Source: an uncultured Pelagibacteraceae bacterium (lineage in GTDB: Bacteria; Pseudomonadota; Alphaproteobacteria; Pelagibacterales; Pelagibacteraceae). Taken from it: a stretch of DNA of 64,000 bases. The notes below the pieces were generated by a model. The model was given only the letters and a program-made list of their open reading frames with translations, was not told the origin of the DNA and did no database searches. Where the stretch lies: NCBI GenBank assembly GCA_902566365.1, contig CACFIH010000007.1:1-64000 (forward strand), written 5' to 3'. Positions within the stretch are counted from its first letter, which is position 1. Every line of letters begins with the position of its first letter. Shown in pieces: positions 17,834 to 27,131 of the stretch. A program made the position numbers and the translations under genes.

Positions 17834-18114
17834 AATAGAATATACTGTTGGTTGTTCTCAATTATACAACCTCAGGAACTACAAAATCTATATTAAAAGT
17901 TTTTTTTAATACAATATTTAGATTTAGTAAATATTTATATCTAGTCTTTTCAATTAATAATTTTATTTATAATTTTAAATTAAGTTTATAAAAAAAAAAT
18001 TTTTCAATTAAAAAGATTAATACTCAATCATAGATTTTATTTTTTTTTTAATTTTTAAAATTATTTGTTGCAATAATTTTATAATACTTCTAACTGAGAT
18101 TCTTCCAATAATTT
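17834..18114. other. AT-rich spacer between rpsT and dnaA
   Basis: This is among the longest spacers in the window and contains no convincing gene. It holds an imperfect inverted repeat (CTG-TT-GGTTGT at 17845-17855 against ACAACC-T-CAG at 17866-17875), long A and T runs, and a TATAAT at 18080-18085 that may be the dnaA -10. I looked for DnaA boxes (TTATnCACA) and found none, so there is no direct evidence that it is the replication origin. Confidence 0.5.
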
Positions 18115-19536
18115 ATGAATAATACTTTTTTTAATAAAAATTTAAATAATTTAAAAACAGAAAATTTAGACTGGGGCTTTGTTCAAAAAGAAATGAAACA
18201 AAAACTAGGAAAAGATATTTATGAGAGCTGGCTCAAAAAAATAAACTTCATTGAGGAGTTTAATGATTATTTGTTGCTTTCAGTACCTACTAGATTTATT
18301 CGGGATTGGATTACATCTCGTTATTTAGATCAGATATTACAAATAATTAAAAATTTTAAAAAAGATATAACAAGAATAGAATTTAAGATTATAGAAAATA
18401 ATAAAAAAGAAGAAAATTTTGATAGTAATAATTTTGTTACTCTTGAAAATAAGCAAAATATTTCATTTATAAAAGACTCTTATTTACAATATAATCGTAT
18501 AGATCCTAATAAAAGGTTCGAAAACTTTATTACAAGTTCAAGTAATAGGCTTGCTTTTGAGGCTTCACTAAAAGTTTCAGAAAATATTAGTTATTATAAT
18601 CCTTTATATATTTATGGTGGTGTTGGAATGGGAAAAACTCATCTACTAAATTCAATAGGTTTTGAATTGAAGAAAAAAAATAAAGTAATGTTTATCTCAG
18701 CTGAGAGATTCATGTATCAATTCGTAAAGTCAATTAAAGCTAATGAAATGGTAAAATTTAAGGAGTATTTTAGAAACACTGATATTTTGTTAATTGATGA
18801 TATTCAATTTATGAATGGCAAAGAAGCAATGCAGGAAGAATTTTTCCATACGTTTAATGCTTTATTAGATAAAGGTTCTCAAATTATAGTTTCAGCTGAT
18901 AGAGCGCCTAACAAACTTTCAAGAATCCAAGAGAGAATTAAATCTAGATTTTCTGGTGGTTTAGTTGTTGATATTCAAAAACCTGATTATGAGCTTAGAA
19001 GAAAAGTAGTTGAAAAAAAAACTCAAGAATTGACGAGTTTATATTCTGAAAAATTAAAGATATCTAAGGAAATTGAAAATTTTATAAGTACTGAAATTAC
19101 TACAAGTGTGAGAGAATTAGTTGGTGCTGTTAACCGCATAGTTTCTTTCTCAAGAATATATAATAAAGTTCCTAATTTAGCAGAAACAAAAATTGTTTTA
19201 AAAGATTTATTAAATCTTCATGAAAACAAAGTTACAATTGATTTAATACAAACAATTGTATGTAAATTCTTTAAGATTAGTAAGAATGAAATGTTATCAT
19301 CAAGACGTTCTAGATACTTGGTAAGGCCTAGACAAACTGCAATTTATTTAACAAAGATATTAACATCTAAATCTTTACCAGAAATTGGTAGAGAATTTTC
19401 AAATCGAGATCACACTACTATTATTCATTCGGTCAAAACTATAGAAAAATTGAAAGAGAAGGACCCAGAAATAATTGATAATATAAATAAATTAAAAACT
19501 CAGATATTGTATAATAATAGAGAAAATGAAATTTAA
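18115..19536 (+). CDS. dnaA: chromosomal replication initiator DnaA
   Basis: AAA+ ATPase that binds DnaA boxes and opens the origin. Of 473 residues, domain I has YESWLKKINFIEE near the N-terminus. Domain III has Walker A GGVGMGKTHLL, Walker B DILLIDDIQF and the sensor/arginine-finger region around QERIKSRFSGGL. Domain IV has the DNA-binding signature SNRDHTTIIHSVKTI near residue 430. Its stop overlaps the dnaN start by 11 bases, so the two are likely co-translated. Confidence 0.96.
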   Translation: MNNTFFNKNLNNLKTENLDWGFVQKEMKQKLGKDIYESWLKKINFIEEFNDYLLLSVPTRFIRDWITSRYLDQILQIIKNFKKDITRIEFKIIENNKKEENFDSNNFVTLENKQNISFIKDSYLQYNRIDPNKRFENFITSSSNRLAFEASLKVSENISYYNPLYIYGGVGMGKTHLLNSIGFELKKKNKVMFISAERFMYQFVKSIKANEMVKFKEYFRNTDILLIDDIQFMNGKEAMQEEFFHTFNALLDKGSQIIVSADRAPNKLSRIQERIKSRFSGGLVVDIQKPDYELRRKVVEKKTQELTSLYSEKLKISKEIENFISTEITTSVRELVGAVNRIVSFSRIYNKVPNLAETKIVLKDLLNLHENKVTIDLIQTIVCKFFKISKNEMLSSRRSRYLVRPRQTAIYLTKILTSKSLPEIGREFSNRDHTTIIHSVKTIEKLKEKDPEIIDNINKLKTQILYNNRENEI

Positions 19537-20638
19537 CGTTAATCAGCAAGACCTTCAACTTGCATTAAATTACTGTCAAGGTGTAGTTGAGAAAAGAAGC
19601 ACACTTCCTATTTTATCTAATATATTATTAAATGTAGAAAATTCTAAATTAACTATTACTGCCACAGATTTAGATTTAATATTTATACATCAAATTGATA
19701 ATATTGAAGTTTTTGAAGAAGGAAAAACAACAACCACTTCATCAATTATGTATGATATCGTAAGAAAATTCTCCTCAGGAAAAAAAATAAATTTAAATTT
19801 AACAGATGGAAGTAAGTTGAATTTGGAGTCTGATAAATCAATTTTTAATTTAAACTGTATAAGTGCCTCAGAATTTCCTCTTACTGATGAAAATTTTAAA
19901 CAAGACGAATTTACAATTAAATCAAAACAATTTCTAAAATTATTGAATAAATGTAAGTTTTCAATTTCTAATGATGAAACAAGACATTATCTTAGTGGGA
20001 TATATTTGCATCAAACTGAAGTTGAAGAGAAAAATTTTCTTACAGCTGTTGCCACTGATAGCCACAGAATGTCAATATCAAAAATAAGACTAGAAAGTAA
20101 AATTAGTTTTGAACCTATTATACTTCCAAAAAAAACAATTTTTCAATTATGCTCATTATTAGATAATTACGATGGAGAGGTAAAAATTTCTAATTTAAAA
20201 TCAAAGATTAAGTTTGAATTAGATAAAACTATTTTGATATCAAAATTAATTGATGGTAAATTTCCAAATTACATTCAAGTTATACCTAAAAATAATCAAA
20301 AAAAATTAGAAATTGATTTAAGATTATTTCAGAATTCTGTTGATAGAGTAGCATCAGTTTCATTTGATAAAAAAGATGGTGTAAAATTTAATTTAAAAAA
20401 AAACACATTAGATCTATCCGTAAACAATGCTAATAGTGGTGATGGTAAAGAAACACTTACAGTAAAATTCGATTATGATTTAGAAATTAGTTTTAATTCA
20501 AGGTATTTAATAGACGTAGCATCACAAATTGATGGAGAAAATATTGAGATTTTTCTTAATGATACTGGGTCACCAGCATTAATCAAAGACCCAGGTGATT
20601 TTGACAGTATTTACGTTGTTATGCCTATGAAAGGTTAA
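19526..20638 (+). CDS. dnaN: DNA polymerase III beta subunit (sliding clamp)
   Basis: Ring-shaped processivity clamp. The 370-residue protein has three repeats of the clamp fold. The N-terminus is MKFNVNQQDLQLALNYCQGVVEKRSTLPILSNILL, the middle domain contains TRHYLSGIYLH and ATDSHRMS, and the C-terminus ends YVVMPMKG, equivalent to the E. coli YVVMPMRL. It directly follows dnaA with an 11-base overlap and meets plsC tail to tail with a 4-base overlap. Confidence 0.96.
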   Translation: MKFNVNQQDLQLALNYCQGVVEKRSTLPILSNILLNVENSKLTITATDLDLIFIHQIDNIEVFEEGKTTTTSSIMYDIVRKFSSGKKINLNLTDGSKLNLESDKSIFNLNCISASEFPLTDENFKQDEFTIKSKQFLKLLNKCKFSISNDETRHYLSGIYLHQTEVEEKNFLTAVATDSHRMSISKIRLESKISFEPIILPKKTIFQLCSLLDNYDGEVKISNLKSKIKFELDKTILISKLIDGKFPNYIQVIPKNNQKKLEIDLRLFQNSVDRVASVSFDKKDGVKFNLKKNTLDLSVNNANSGDGKETLTVKFDYDLEISFNSRYLIDVASQIDGENIEIFLNDTGSPALIKDPGDFDSIYVVMPMKG

Positions 20639-21336
20639 TCTAAAATATCTAGCTCACTATAAATACTTTTTTCAAGACTATAATTGAAATTTTCTTTCGT
20701 TAATCCAGGGGGAATTGGATTAAGAATTGAAATTGTAATCACTTTATTTGAAATTTTTAAACCTTTTTTCGGCCAAACATAACCAGAGTTTATTGCAATA
20801 GGTTGGCAAAATATTCTTAATTGCTCATATATTTTTGATGCGCCTTTTTTAAATGGAGGTCTTTCAGATGGCAAAACTCTAGTTGCTTGAGGAAAGATAA
20901 TTAATGGCCTATTTGTTTTATTAACTATCTTTAATATATCATCATAAAATCCTAGGTTTTCTTTTGTAACTTTATCCCTTTTTATTGAGATAGATCCAAT
21001 TTTTTTTAAATACCACCCAAAAACTGGAATACCAAGAAGTTCATTTTTTAATATAAAAACAGGTGAATTAAAAATAGTTTGAAGGTAAAAAGTTTCAAAC
21101 ATTGACTGATGTGAGCAGGCAATAAAAAATTTTTTGTCTTTAAGAATATTTTCTTTTCCTTTGACAACTATTTTAGTCGATAAAAAAATTCTTAAACAAA
21201 AAATAGACCAATAACCCATTAACTTTCCACCAAATAGCGCGAATTTCTGTGGTAAGAAAAAAGATGGAATAAATAGTATTGAGATAATGATTATTCCAAT
21301 ATAAAAAGATATTGAAAATAAAAAACTTCTAAACAT
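20635..21336 (-). CDS. 1-acyl-sn-glycerol-3-phosphate acyltransferase (PlsC-like)
   Basis: Predicted to acylate lysophosphatidate in phospholipid synthesis. The 233-residue protein has a hydrophobic N-terminal helix (about 4-27). Acyltransferase motif I is CSHQSMFETFYL, an H-x4-E form rather than the common H-x4-D. Motif III is FPQATRVLPSERPPFKKG, and a late IAINSGYVWPK segment follows. The HQS-x-x-E variant is familiar among alphaproteobacterial homologues, so I do not regard it as defective. It lies 12 bases after lysA on the same strand. Confidence 0.85.
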   Translation of the reverse strand: MFRSFLFSISFYIGIIIISILFIPSFFLPQKFALFGGKLMGYWSIFCLRIFLSTKIVVKGKENILKDKKFFIACSHQSMFETFYLQTIFNSPVFILKNELLGIPVFGWYLKKIGSISIKRDKVTKENLGFYDDILKIVNKTNRPLIIFPQATRVLPSERPPFKKGASKIYEQLRIFCQPIAINSGYVWPKKGLKISNKVITISILNPIPPGLTKENFNYSLEKSIYSELDILD

Positions 21337-21348
21337 TTAATCAAAAAA

Positions 21349-22563
21349 TTATATTAAGTCTTTTAGATTTTGCCTTTTACTCATAATGTGCATTTTTGAG
21401 TTTTTAATTAATATTTCTGCCACTTTTGGTCTTAAATTATAATTCGAACTTAAAGACATCCCATATGCACCTACATCACATATTACAACTAAGTCTTTTT
21501 CATTTAATTTTTGGAATTTGGATAAAGTAGAAAATTTGTCAGTGCTTTCACATATAGGACCAACAAATTCATAAACCTTATTTGATTTTAAATTATTTTT
21601 AACTGCTGGAATAATTCTATGTCTTGCATTATATAAAGCCGGTCTCATTAAATCGTTCATAGCTGCATCTAATATTATAAAATTTTTTTTGTAACCTTCC
21701 TTAATATAAATAATTTTTGATATTAAAACACCTGAGTTACCAACTATAGATCTACCTGGTTCAAAAATAATTTTTGATTTCTTTCCTTTAAGAAATTTTT
21801 TTATATAAATTGCATATTTTTTTAGATCAAGATTTTTATTGTTGTTCTCATAATCTATACCTATTCCACCCCCTAAATCGATATATTCAAAATTAAATTT
21901 GGTTTTGTTGATTACTTTATCTAAAGTTTTTAACATCTTTTCAAAAGGTTTTATCTCAAGAATTTGACTACCGATATGCACACTTAAACATTTTAAATTT
22001 AAATATTTAGAATTTATTACGTAGTTTGTTAAATTTAAAAAAATCTTTTCAGATACACCAAATTTGTTTTCTTTTTTTCCTGTTGAGATTTGTTTTATTG
22101 TTTTTGCATCTGTATTTGGATTTAACCTAATTCCTATGTTGACTTTAATTTTATAATTTTTAGCTATTTTTTCAATCGTAATAATTTCACTCTTAGATTC
22201 TGCATTAATTAGAAGAATTTTTTTTTGAATTGCATATTTTATTTCATCGTAAGTTTTTCCCACACCGGAAAATACAATTTTATTTGGTCTAATACCTGAT
22301 TTTATAGCTTTCATTAATTCACCAATAGAAACAACATCTGCACCTAATCCCATATTTCCAATTTCATTTAAAATTTTTCTATTTGGGTTTGCTTTAACTG
22401 CAAAACAAATAATAGGATTGACTGATTTAAATATTTTTTTAAATGTCTCTATATTATCTCTTATTTTTTTATATGAGTAGCAATATAAAGGAGTTTTGAA
22501 TTTTTCTGCTAAAAAATTTACTTTAAAATTTTCAATTAAATAATTCTTTGATTTATATTTCAT
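21349..22563 (-). CDS. lysA: diaminopimelate decarboxylase
   Basis: PLP enzyme that converts meso-diaminopimelate to L-lysine. The 404-residue alanine-racemase-fold protein has the PLP lysine in ICFAVKANPN (about residue 55), a glycine-rich phosphate site EYIDLGGGIGIDYE, EPGRSIVGNSG, and the substrate-site GPICESTDKF. Its ATG overlaps the stop of the upstream small lipoprotein gene (ATGA). The argH-lipoprotein-lysA order is typical of proteobacteria. Confidence 0.95.
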   Translation of the reverse strand: MKYKSKNYLIENFKVNFLAEKFKTPLYCYSYKKIRDNIETFKKIFKSVNPIICFAVKANPNRKILNEIGNMGLGADVVSIGELMKAIKSGIRPNKIVFSGVGKTYDEIKYAIQKKILLINAESKSEIITIEKIAKNYKIKVNIGIRLNPNTDAKTIKQISTGKKENKFGVSEKIFLNLTNYVINSKYLNLKCLSVHIGSQILEIKPFEKMLKTLDKVINKTKFNFEYIDLGGGIGIDYENNNKNLDLKKYAIYIKKFLKGKKSKIIFEPGRSIVGNSGVLISKIIYIKEGYKKNFIILDAAMNDLMRPALYNARHRIIPAVKNNLKSNKVYEFVGPICESTDKFSTLSKFQKLNEKDLVVICDVGAYGMSLSSNYNLRPKVAEILIKNSKMHIMSKRQNLKDLI

Positions 22564-22688
22564 ACCACCGCATCATCTTTGGTGTAATATATGCTAGATT
22601 TTAATTCCTCATACTTAGGATCACCTTTTTTTCCACATGAAGTGATTAAAAGGGTTAAAACGAGTACTACATAAATTTTTTTTATCAT
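22560..22688 (-). CDS. small lipoprotein, LptM (YifL)-like
   Basis: A 42-codon gene. The N-terminus is a lipoprotein signal (MIKKIYVVLVLTLLITSC) whose lipobox cysteine is residue 18. It is followed immediately by GKKGDP, the conserved start of the LptM/YifL family, which in E. coli helps assembly of the LptD outer-membrane translocon. The rest is a short polar tail. It is locked between argH and lysA by ATGA overlaps on both sides, the usual place for this family. Confidence 0.85.
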   Translation of the reverse strand: MIKKIYVVLVLTLLITSCGKKGDPKYEELKSSIYYTKDDAVV

Positions 22689-24076
22689 ATTATTTTCTTA
22701 TATTTACTTATCATTTTTTTAACATTATCAAAAGATGTTCCTCCAAAAGATTTTTTTGAATTGACAGAATTTTTAAGATTAAAAACTTTCAATACATCTT
22801 CTTTCAATTTAGGTTCAATTTTTTTTAACTCATCAATTTTAAGGTCTCCTAATTGTTTACTTTTTTTTTCTGCATAATTAACTATTTCAGCTGTTTTTTG
22901 ATAAGCTTTTCTAAATGACATTTCATGGTTTTTAACAAGATAATCCGCTAAATCTGTAGCTGTGATATAACCTTTATTTGTGAGCTCTAACATTCTTTTT
23001 TTATTTGGATAAAGATTGTTTAAAATTTCATTTAAAATTTTTATACAGTTAATAATAGTATCATGAGTTTTAAATATGATCTCCTTATCATCTTGAAGAT
23101 CCTTAAAATATGATAATGGGAGTCCTTTAAGTATTGTTAACATTGAAAATAAATTACCATACATCACACCAGTTTTTCCTCTTATATATTCAAGAAGATC
23201 TGGATTTTTTTTTTGTGGCATAATCGATGAGCCAGTTACGATTTTATCTGACAGTTTAATTAAATTAAAGGCATCAGAATTCCATATAATTAATTCCTCT
23301 GAAATTCTAGAAATATGCATCGCACATGTTGAACAGCTATATAAATAATCTAATACAAAATCCCTATCAGATACTGTATCAATAGAATTATTCGTAGGAA
23401 TTTTAAAACCTAATTTTCTTGTAGTGTAATTTCTATCTATATTAAAAGATGTTCCTGTTAATGCAGAGACACCAAGTGGATTTTCATTTAAACTTTCCAT
23501 ATTATGTTGAAATCTTTTTTTGTCTCTAATAAACATTTCGATATAGGCCATTAGATAATGACCAAATGATATTGCCTGAGCATTTTTTAAATGTGTAAAA
23601 CCTGGCATAATTGTCTCAATATTTTTTTCTGCTAATTTTAATGTAGATTTAATCAATCTATCTAAATTTCTATTTATTTCCATATTTGCCGATTTCATCC
23701 AAAGCTTAACATCAGTAATAACTTGGTCGTTTCTAGAACGTGCAGTATGAACGTATCCAGCTTCATTACCTATAATTTCAAATAATCTTTTTTCTATATT
23801 CATATGAATATCTTCTAGACTTTTATCAAAGTTGAATTTATTTTTTGAGATTTCTTTTTCTATCTTATTTAATCCATAAATAATCTTGTTTTTAACCTTA
23901 AAAGATATAATTTTTTGTTTAAAAAGCATTTCAACATGAGCGATCGAACCAATTATATCTTCTTTATAAAGTTTTTTATCAATATTTAGAGAGCCTCCAA
24001 CTTTTTGAAAAAAAGTGGAAGTTTTCCTTTTAATTCTTGTGTTCCAAATTGCTTTATTGTTTTTATTTTTTAGCAT
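22685..24076 (-). CDS. argH: argininosuccinate lyase
   Basis: Final step of arginine synthesis: argininosuccinate to arginine and fumarate. The 463-residue fumarase/aspartase-superfamily protein has HTARSRNDQVITDVKLW, the loop GALTGTSF-like region (GVSALTGTSFNIDR), and the superfamily signature GSSIMPQKKNPD near residue 285. Its 3' end overlaps the small lipoprotein gene by 4 bases. The 5' end is divergent from the TlpA-like gene with 24 bases between the starts. Confidence 0.96.
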   Translation of the reverse strand: MLKNKNNKAIWNTRIKRKTSTFFQKVGGSLNIDKKLYKEDIIGSIAHVEMLFKQKIISFKVKNKIIYGLNKIEKEISKNKFNFDKSLEDIHMNIEKRLFEIIGNEAGYVHTARSRNDQVITDVKLWMKSANMEINRNLDRLIKSTLKLAEKNIETIMPGFTHLKNAQAISFGHYLMAYIEMFIRDKKRFQHNMESLNENPLGVSALTGTSFNIDRNYTTRKLGFKIPTNNSIDTVSDRDFVLDYLYSCSTCAMHISRISEELIIWNSDAFNLIKLSDKIVTGSSIMPQKKNPDLLEYIRGKTGVMYGNLFSMLTILKGLPLSYFKDLQDDKEIIFKTHDTIINCIKILNEILNNLYPNKKRMLELTNKGYITATDLADYLVKNHEMSFRKAYQKTAEIVNYAEKKSKQLGDLKIDELKKIEPKLKEDVLKVFNLKNSVNSKKSFGGTSFDNVKKMISKYKKII

Positions 24077-24100
24077 GATAATTAGTTATACCTATTTAAT

Positions 24101-24610
24101 ATGAGAATTTTAATAATATTTATATTTTTAATATCAAACTCTTTCGCTAATGAAAATCCAAATGTTAAAAATCTAGTAATTAACAAGATATTAAAAAAAC
24201 ATGATAGCATAACATTTCTAGACAGTAAAAATAAACAAATAAATTTAAATAACTATCATGGTAATCTAATTCTATTAAACTTTTGGGCAACATGGTGCGC
24301 TCCATGCAAAGAAGAAATGCCCTCATTAGATAAATTACAAATTAACTCAAATTTTGATAAATTGGAAATTTTTCCTATAAATGTTGGAAACGAAAGTATT
24401 AAAAAATCAAAAAATTTTTTTGAGGATCTTAGAATTAATAACCTAGAATTATATTTTGACAAATCTGTAAATTTAACTAAAAAATTTTCATTAAGAGGCA
24501 TTCCAACAACTATTTTTATAAATAGAGACGGTGAGGAGTTTGCTAGAATTATTGGTTCAACAGACTTTGAAGATAAAGAATTTTTAGAATGGTTAAAATC
24601 TTTTAATTAA
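24101..24610 (+). CDS. TlpA-like periplasmic thioredoxin
   Basis: Membrane-exported thiol-disulfide protein of the TlpA/ResA group, probably keeping periplasmic cysteines (for example in cytochrome maturation or copper delivery) reduced. The 169-residue protein begins with a signal sequence (about 1-16, ILIIFIFLISNSFA). It has the redox motif FWATWCAPCKEEMP near residue 65 and the cis-proline loop GIPTTIFINRDGE. It is divergent from argH, a common alphaproteobacterial arrangement. Confidence 0.87.
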   Translation: MRILIIFIFLISNSFANENPNVKNLVINKILKKHDSITFLDSKNKQINLNNYHGNLILLNFWATWCAPCKEEMPSLDKLQINSNFDKLEIFPINVGNESIKKSKNFFEDLRINNLELYFDKSVNLTKKFSLRGIPTTIFINRDGEEFARIIGSTDFEDKEFLEWLKSFN

Positions 24611-24810
24611 TTCTTAAAAAAATAAGCAAAACCGACTAATGCAAGAATAGCTAAAAATTGCAACAGGACTCTTAATTGCATTAACTTATTTGAATATTTT
24701 TTACTTGTTTCTCCACCTTTAAACAAAGTTCCAATTCCTAGAATAAGCACAATTGCAACTATGATTAATAATGTTATTGATAAAACTTTTAATATAATTC
24801 CAGAAAACAT
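24607..24810 (-). CDS. HIG1-domain (hypoxia-induced) membrane protein
   Basis: Small inner-membrane protein of the HIG1 family; mitochondrial relatives associate with respiratory complexes. The 67-residue form starting at 24810 is preferred: it contains the whole two-helix domain, while 38 upstream in-frame codons overlap the divergent esterase gene and look unrelated. Helix 1 is about residues 4-22. The conserved loop FKGGETSKKYSNKLMQLRVLLQ matches the HIG1 signature, and helix 2 is about 45-63. It overlaps the TlpA-like gene tail to tail by 4 bases. Confidence 0.82.
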   Translation of the reverse strand: MFSGIILKVLSITLLIIVAIVLILGIGTLFKGGETSKKYSNKLMQLRVLLQFLAILALVGFAYFFKN

Positions 24811-24859
24811 GCTTATATTGTAAGTTGTTTTTAAAATAAAAAAACATAAATAATAAAGT

Positions 24860-25513
24860 ATGACATTTTGTCTAGACACAAAAATTATAAAACCTGAAGA
24901 TAATACACTCATTAAGAATGCCATTATTCTTCTTCACGGATATGGAGGTGATGGCAAAGACATAAGTATGTTATCTCTAAATTGGAAAAGACACTTGCCA
25001 AATACAATTTTTATTTGTCCTAATGGTCATGAAAAATGCTCTATTAATCCCTCTGGATATCAGTGGTTTGATTTAACAAAGGATGATCCGAAATATGTTT
25101 TAGAAGAGGTTAAAAAAGCGGAGATAAAATTAAATCAGTTTATTTTTGAAATTAAAAATGAGTTCAATTTAGAAAATAACAAAATTTGTCTTTCTGGATT
25201 TAGCCAAGGTTGTATGTTATCATTAAATTTGGGTTTAACCTCTCATGAAAAATACAATTGTATTGTTGGCTTTTCAGGAAAAATAATTAATGAAGAATAC
25301 TTAAAATCAAATAAGAATTCCTCCCCAGATATTTTATTGGTTCATGGTGACGCAGATGAAATTGTTTCTTCAAGTTTTATGTTAGAAGCAAAAGATTTCT
25401 TTATTAGAAATAATATAAATATTCAGACACATCTTATAAAAAATTGCGGTCATCATATTCCTATTGAAGCATCAAGTATAGCATTAAATTATATTTTAAA
25501 AAAAATTTATTAA
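24860..25513 (+). CDS. phospholipase/carboxylesterase (alpha/beta hydrolase)
   Basis: Serine esterase of the PF02230 group; the natural substrate is unknown. The 217-residue protein has the oxyanion region LLHGYGGDGKD near residue 27, the nucleophile elbow SGFSQGCMLSLNLG (Ser about 116), the acid in VHGDADEIV and the catalytic His in NCGHHIP. No signal peptide is visible. It is divergent from the HIG1 gene with 49 bases between starts and is followed after 45 bases by the HNH gene. Confidence 0.88.
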   Translation: MTFCLDTKIIKPEDNTLIKNAIILLHGYGGDGKDISMLSLNWKRHLPNTIFICPNGHEKCSINPSGYQWFDLTKDDPKYVLEEVKKAEIKLNQFIFEIKNEFNLENNKICLSGFSQGCMLSLNLGLTSHEKYNCIVGFSGKIINEEYLKSNKNSSPDILLVHGDADEIVSSSFMLEAKDFFIRNNINIQTHLIKNCGHHIPIEASSIALNYILKKIY

Positions 25514-25558
25514 TTGCTTATTATTGAAATAATTTTTTATTTAAGTTAGAATTAACTT

Positions 25559-26128
25559 ATGAATAATTTTATTGAAAAAAATGTTTCATTGGAAAAGTGT
25601 CCAGCGTTAGTATTGAACGCAGATTATAGACCATTAAGTTATTATCCTCTGTCATTATGGTCATGGCAAGACACAGTCAAATCAGTTTTCTTAGACAGAG
25701 TTATAATAGTAAGTAATTATGATAGAGTTATAAGAAGTCCATCATTTGATATGCAATTACCGAGTGTTATTGCTTTAAAAAATTATATTGTTCCACAATC
25801 TAAACCTAGTTTTACAAGATTTAATGTATTTTTAAGAGATAAGTTTTCCTGTCAATATTGTGGAAGTGGAGAAGAACTTACTTTTGATCATTTACTACCT
25901 AGATCAAAAGGTGGTGAAACCAATTGGGATAATGTAGTTACAGCTTGTTCAGATTGTAATGTAAAAAAAGGTGGAAAACTTTTAAAAACTTCTGGAATGA
26001 AACTTTTTCAATATCCTTATCAACCCTCAACTGAGGATTTGCATAGAAATGGTAAAAATTTTCCACCAAATTATCTACATAAAAGCTGGATGGATTATCT
26101 ATATTGGGATGTTGAGTTAGAGGCTTAA
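25559..26128 (+). CDS. HNH endonuclease-domain protein
   Basis: The 189-residue protein matches the widely conserved alphaproteobacterial HNH family: an N-terminal ALVLNADYRPLSYYPLSLWSWQD segment, then a zinc-bound HNH module. The module has CQYCG, TFDHLLPRSKGGETNWDNVVTAC and SDCNVKKGG at about residues 99-142. Both CxxC pairs and the catalytic DH are present. The cellular role is not established; it is chromosomally stable and not linked here to any restriction, phage or intron partner. Confidence 0.88.
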   Translation: MNNFIEKNVSLEKCPALVLNADYRPLSYYPLSLWSWQDTVKSVFLDRVIIVSNYDRVIRSPSFDMQLPSVIALKNYIVPQSKPSFTRFNVFLRDKFSCQYCGSGEELTFDHLLPRSKGGETNWDNVVTACSDCNVKKGGKLLKTSGMKLFQYPYQPSTEDLHRNGKNFPPNYLHKSWMDYLYWDVELEA

Positions 26129-26131
26129 AAT

Positions 26132-26662
26132 CTAAATTTTTTCTGAAATTCTTATTGCTATTTTCGAACCTGTTTTAATTACTTTATCCATTATTGAATA
26201 TAATCCTTTTTTTGTAGCTCCTTTTTCGTATGCTATATCTTTGTGGTGTAGCTCGTCTTCTCTAAATTTAATAATTTTTTTTTTTAGGTTTTTTTCATCT
26301 GAGCCTAATTGATTTATTTGACTTTGATAATGTTTATCTATCACTTCTTCAACAGAGGCTGTGCATAACATAGCTGCTTTTTTTCCAAGAATAGTTGATC
26401 CAAAACCTAGCCCTACTCCAAGCAAATCCCATAAGGGTAAAAACTTTGTTGGTCTAATTTTTCTTTTTTTGATTTCATTTTCAAAAAATTCACAATGTTC
26501 CTTTTCATGGATTTTCATTTCCTCAATAGTTTTTTTTAAACTCTCATCTTTAATTATAGTATTTAAAGCTAACAATTGACCCTCATATATTTTAACTGCA
26601 CCTCTCTCTCCAGCATGATCAACTCTAATAAATTCTTCAATTTTATTTTTTGAATTTTTCAT
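26132..26662 (-). CDS. coq7: COQ7-type demethoxyubiquinone hydroxylase
   Basis: Di-iron monooxygenase for the last hydroxylation of the ubiquinone ring. The start at 26662 is favoured because MKNSKNKIEEFIRVDHAGERGA is the family N-terminus; an ATG ten codons earlier lies deeper inside dsbB. The 176-residue protein has the iron ligands in RVDHAGERGAVKIYEGQ (Glu), MKIHEKEHCEFFE (ExxH), ASVEEVIDKHYQSQ and REDELHHKDIA (ExxH). It complements ubiE and ubiB elsewhere in the window. Its start overlaps dsbB by 20 bases. Confidence 0.93.
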   Translation of the reverse strand: MKNSKNKIEEFIRVDHAGERGAVKIYEGQLLALNTIIKDESLKKTIEEMKIHEKEHCEFFENEIKKRKIRPTKFLPLWDLLGVGLGFGSTILGKKAAMLCTASVEEVIDKHYQSQINQLGSDEKNLKKKIIKFREDELHHKDIAYEKGATKKGLYSIMDKVIKTGSKIAIRISEKI

Positions 26663-27131
26663 AATTATTAAAAATATTTGAAAGCAAAACAACTAAAATT
26701 AAACTTATAACTATATTAAACGTTGTAAGTGAAAAACCAAAAATTCTAAATGTCACATCTTTACAGCTTATGGTTCTTACTTGTAATTGCTCTAATAACT
26801 GTTCTTTAGAGGTGATTTCAAAGGCATCTTTTGTTTTACACACTGTAGATTCTTGAATTAAACCTTGTTCAATTCCAAAATGATAAGATGATATGATAAA
26901 AGAAAATGCAAAGATTAGAATTAAAAGAAGTGTTATAAATCTTTCATTCTTAAAGATAACAAAATTTAGTGCTATTAAGATCATACTTAATCCATAGGGG
27001 ATTCTTTCTATTAAGCATAGATTACAAGGCTGGTGTCCAAGTATGTATTCAATGAAATAAGCTGAAATTATTGAAATTAGACTAATAAGGAAAATGAATT
27101 TTAGGTAATATGAAATTTTAAAATTATACAT
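26643..27131 (-). CDS. dsbB: disulfide bond formation protein DsbB
   Basis: Inner-membrane oxidase that passes electrons from DsbA to quinone. The 162-residue protein has four membrane helices. The first periplasmic pair is Cys36-Cys39 (HQPCNLCLIERIPYG) and the second is Cys98/Cys123 (STVCKTKD ... TISCKDV), so all four essential cysteines are kept. It overlaps the DedA-family gene by 8 bases and coq7 by 20 bases, forming a three-gene unit. Confidence 0.92.
   Translation of the reverse strand: MYNFKISYYLKFIFLISLISIISAYFIEYILGHQPCNLCLIERIPYGLSMILIALNFVIFKNERFITLLLILIFAFSFIISSYHFGIEQGLIQESTVCKTKDAFEITSKEQLLEQLQVRTISCKDVTFRIFGFSLTTFNIVISLILVVLLSNIFNNYEKFKK

Noticed and set aside
17834..18114. 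Replication origin beside dnaA
   Set aside because: No TTATnCACA-type DnaA boxes are visible, and in alphaproteobacteria the origin is often not at dnaA; AT richness alone is not evidence here.
20635..21336. PlsC-like protein as an inactive enzyme because of H-x4-E instead of H-x4-D
   Set aside because: The HQS-x-x-E form recurs in alphaproteobacterial relatives and the other motifs are intact.
24811..24924. Longer start for the HIG1 gene
   Set aside because: The extension overlaps the divergent esterase gene and is outside the two-helix domain.
25559..26128. HNH nuclease as part of a defence or phage system
   Set aside because: It belongs to a chromosomally stable alphaproteobacterial HNH family and has no restriction, methylase or phage neighbours.
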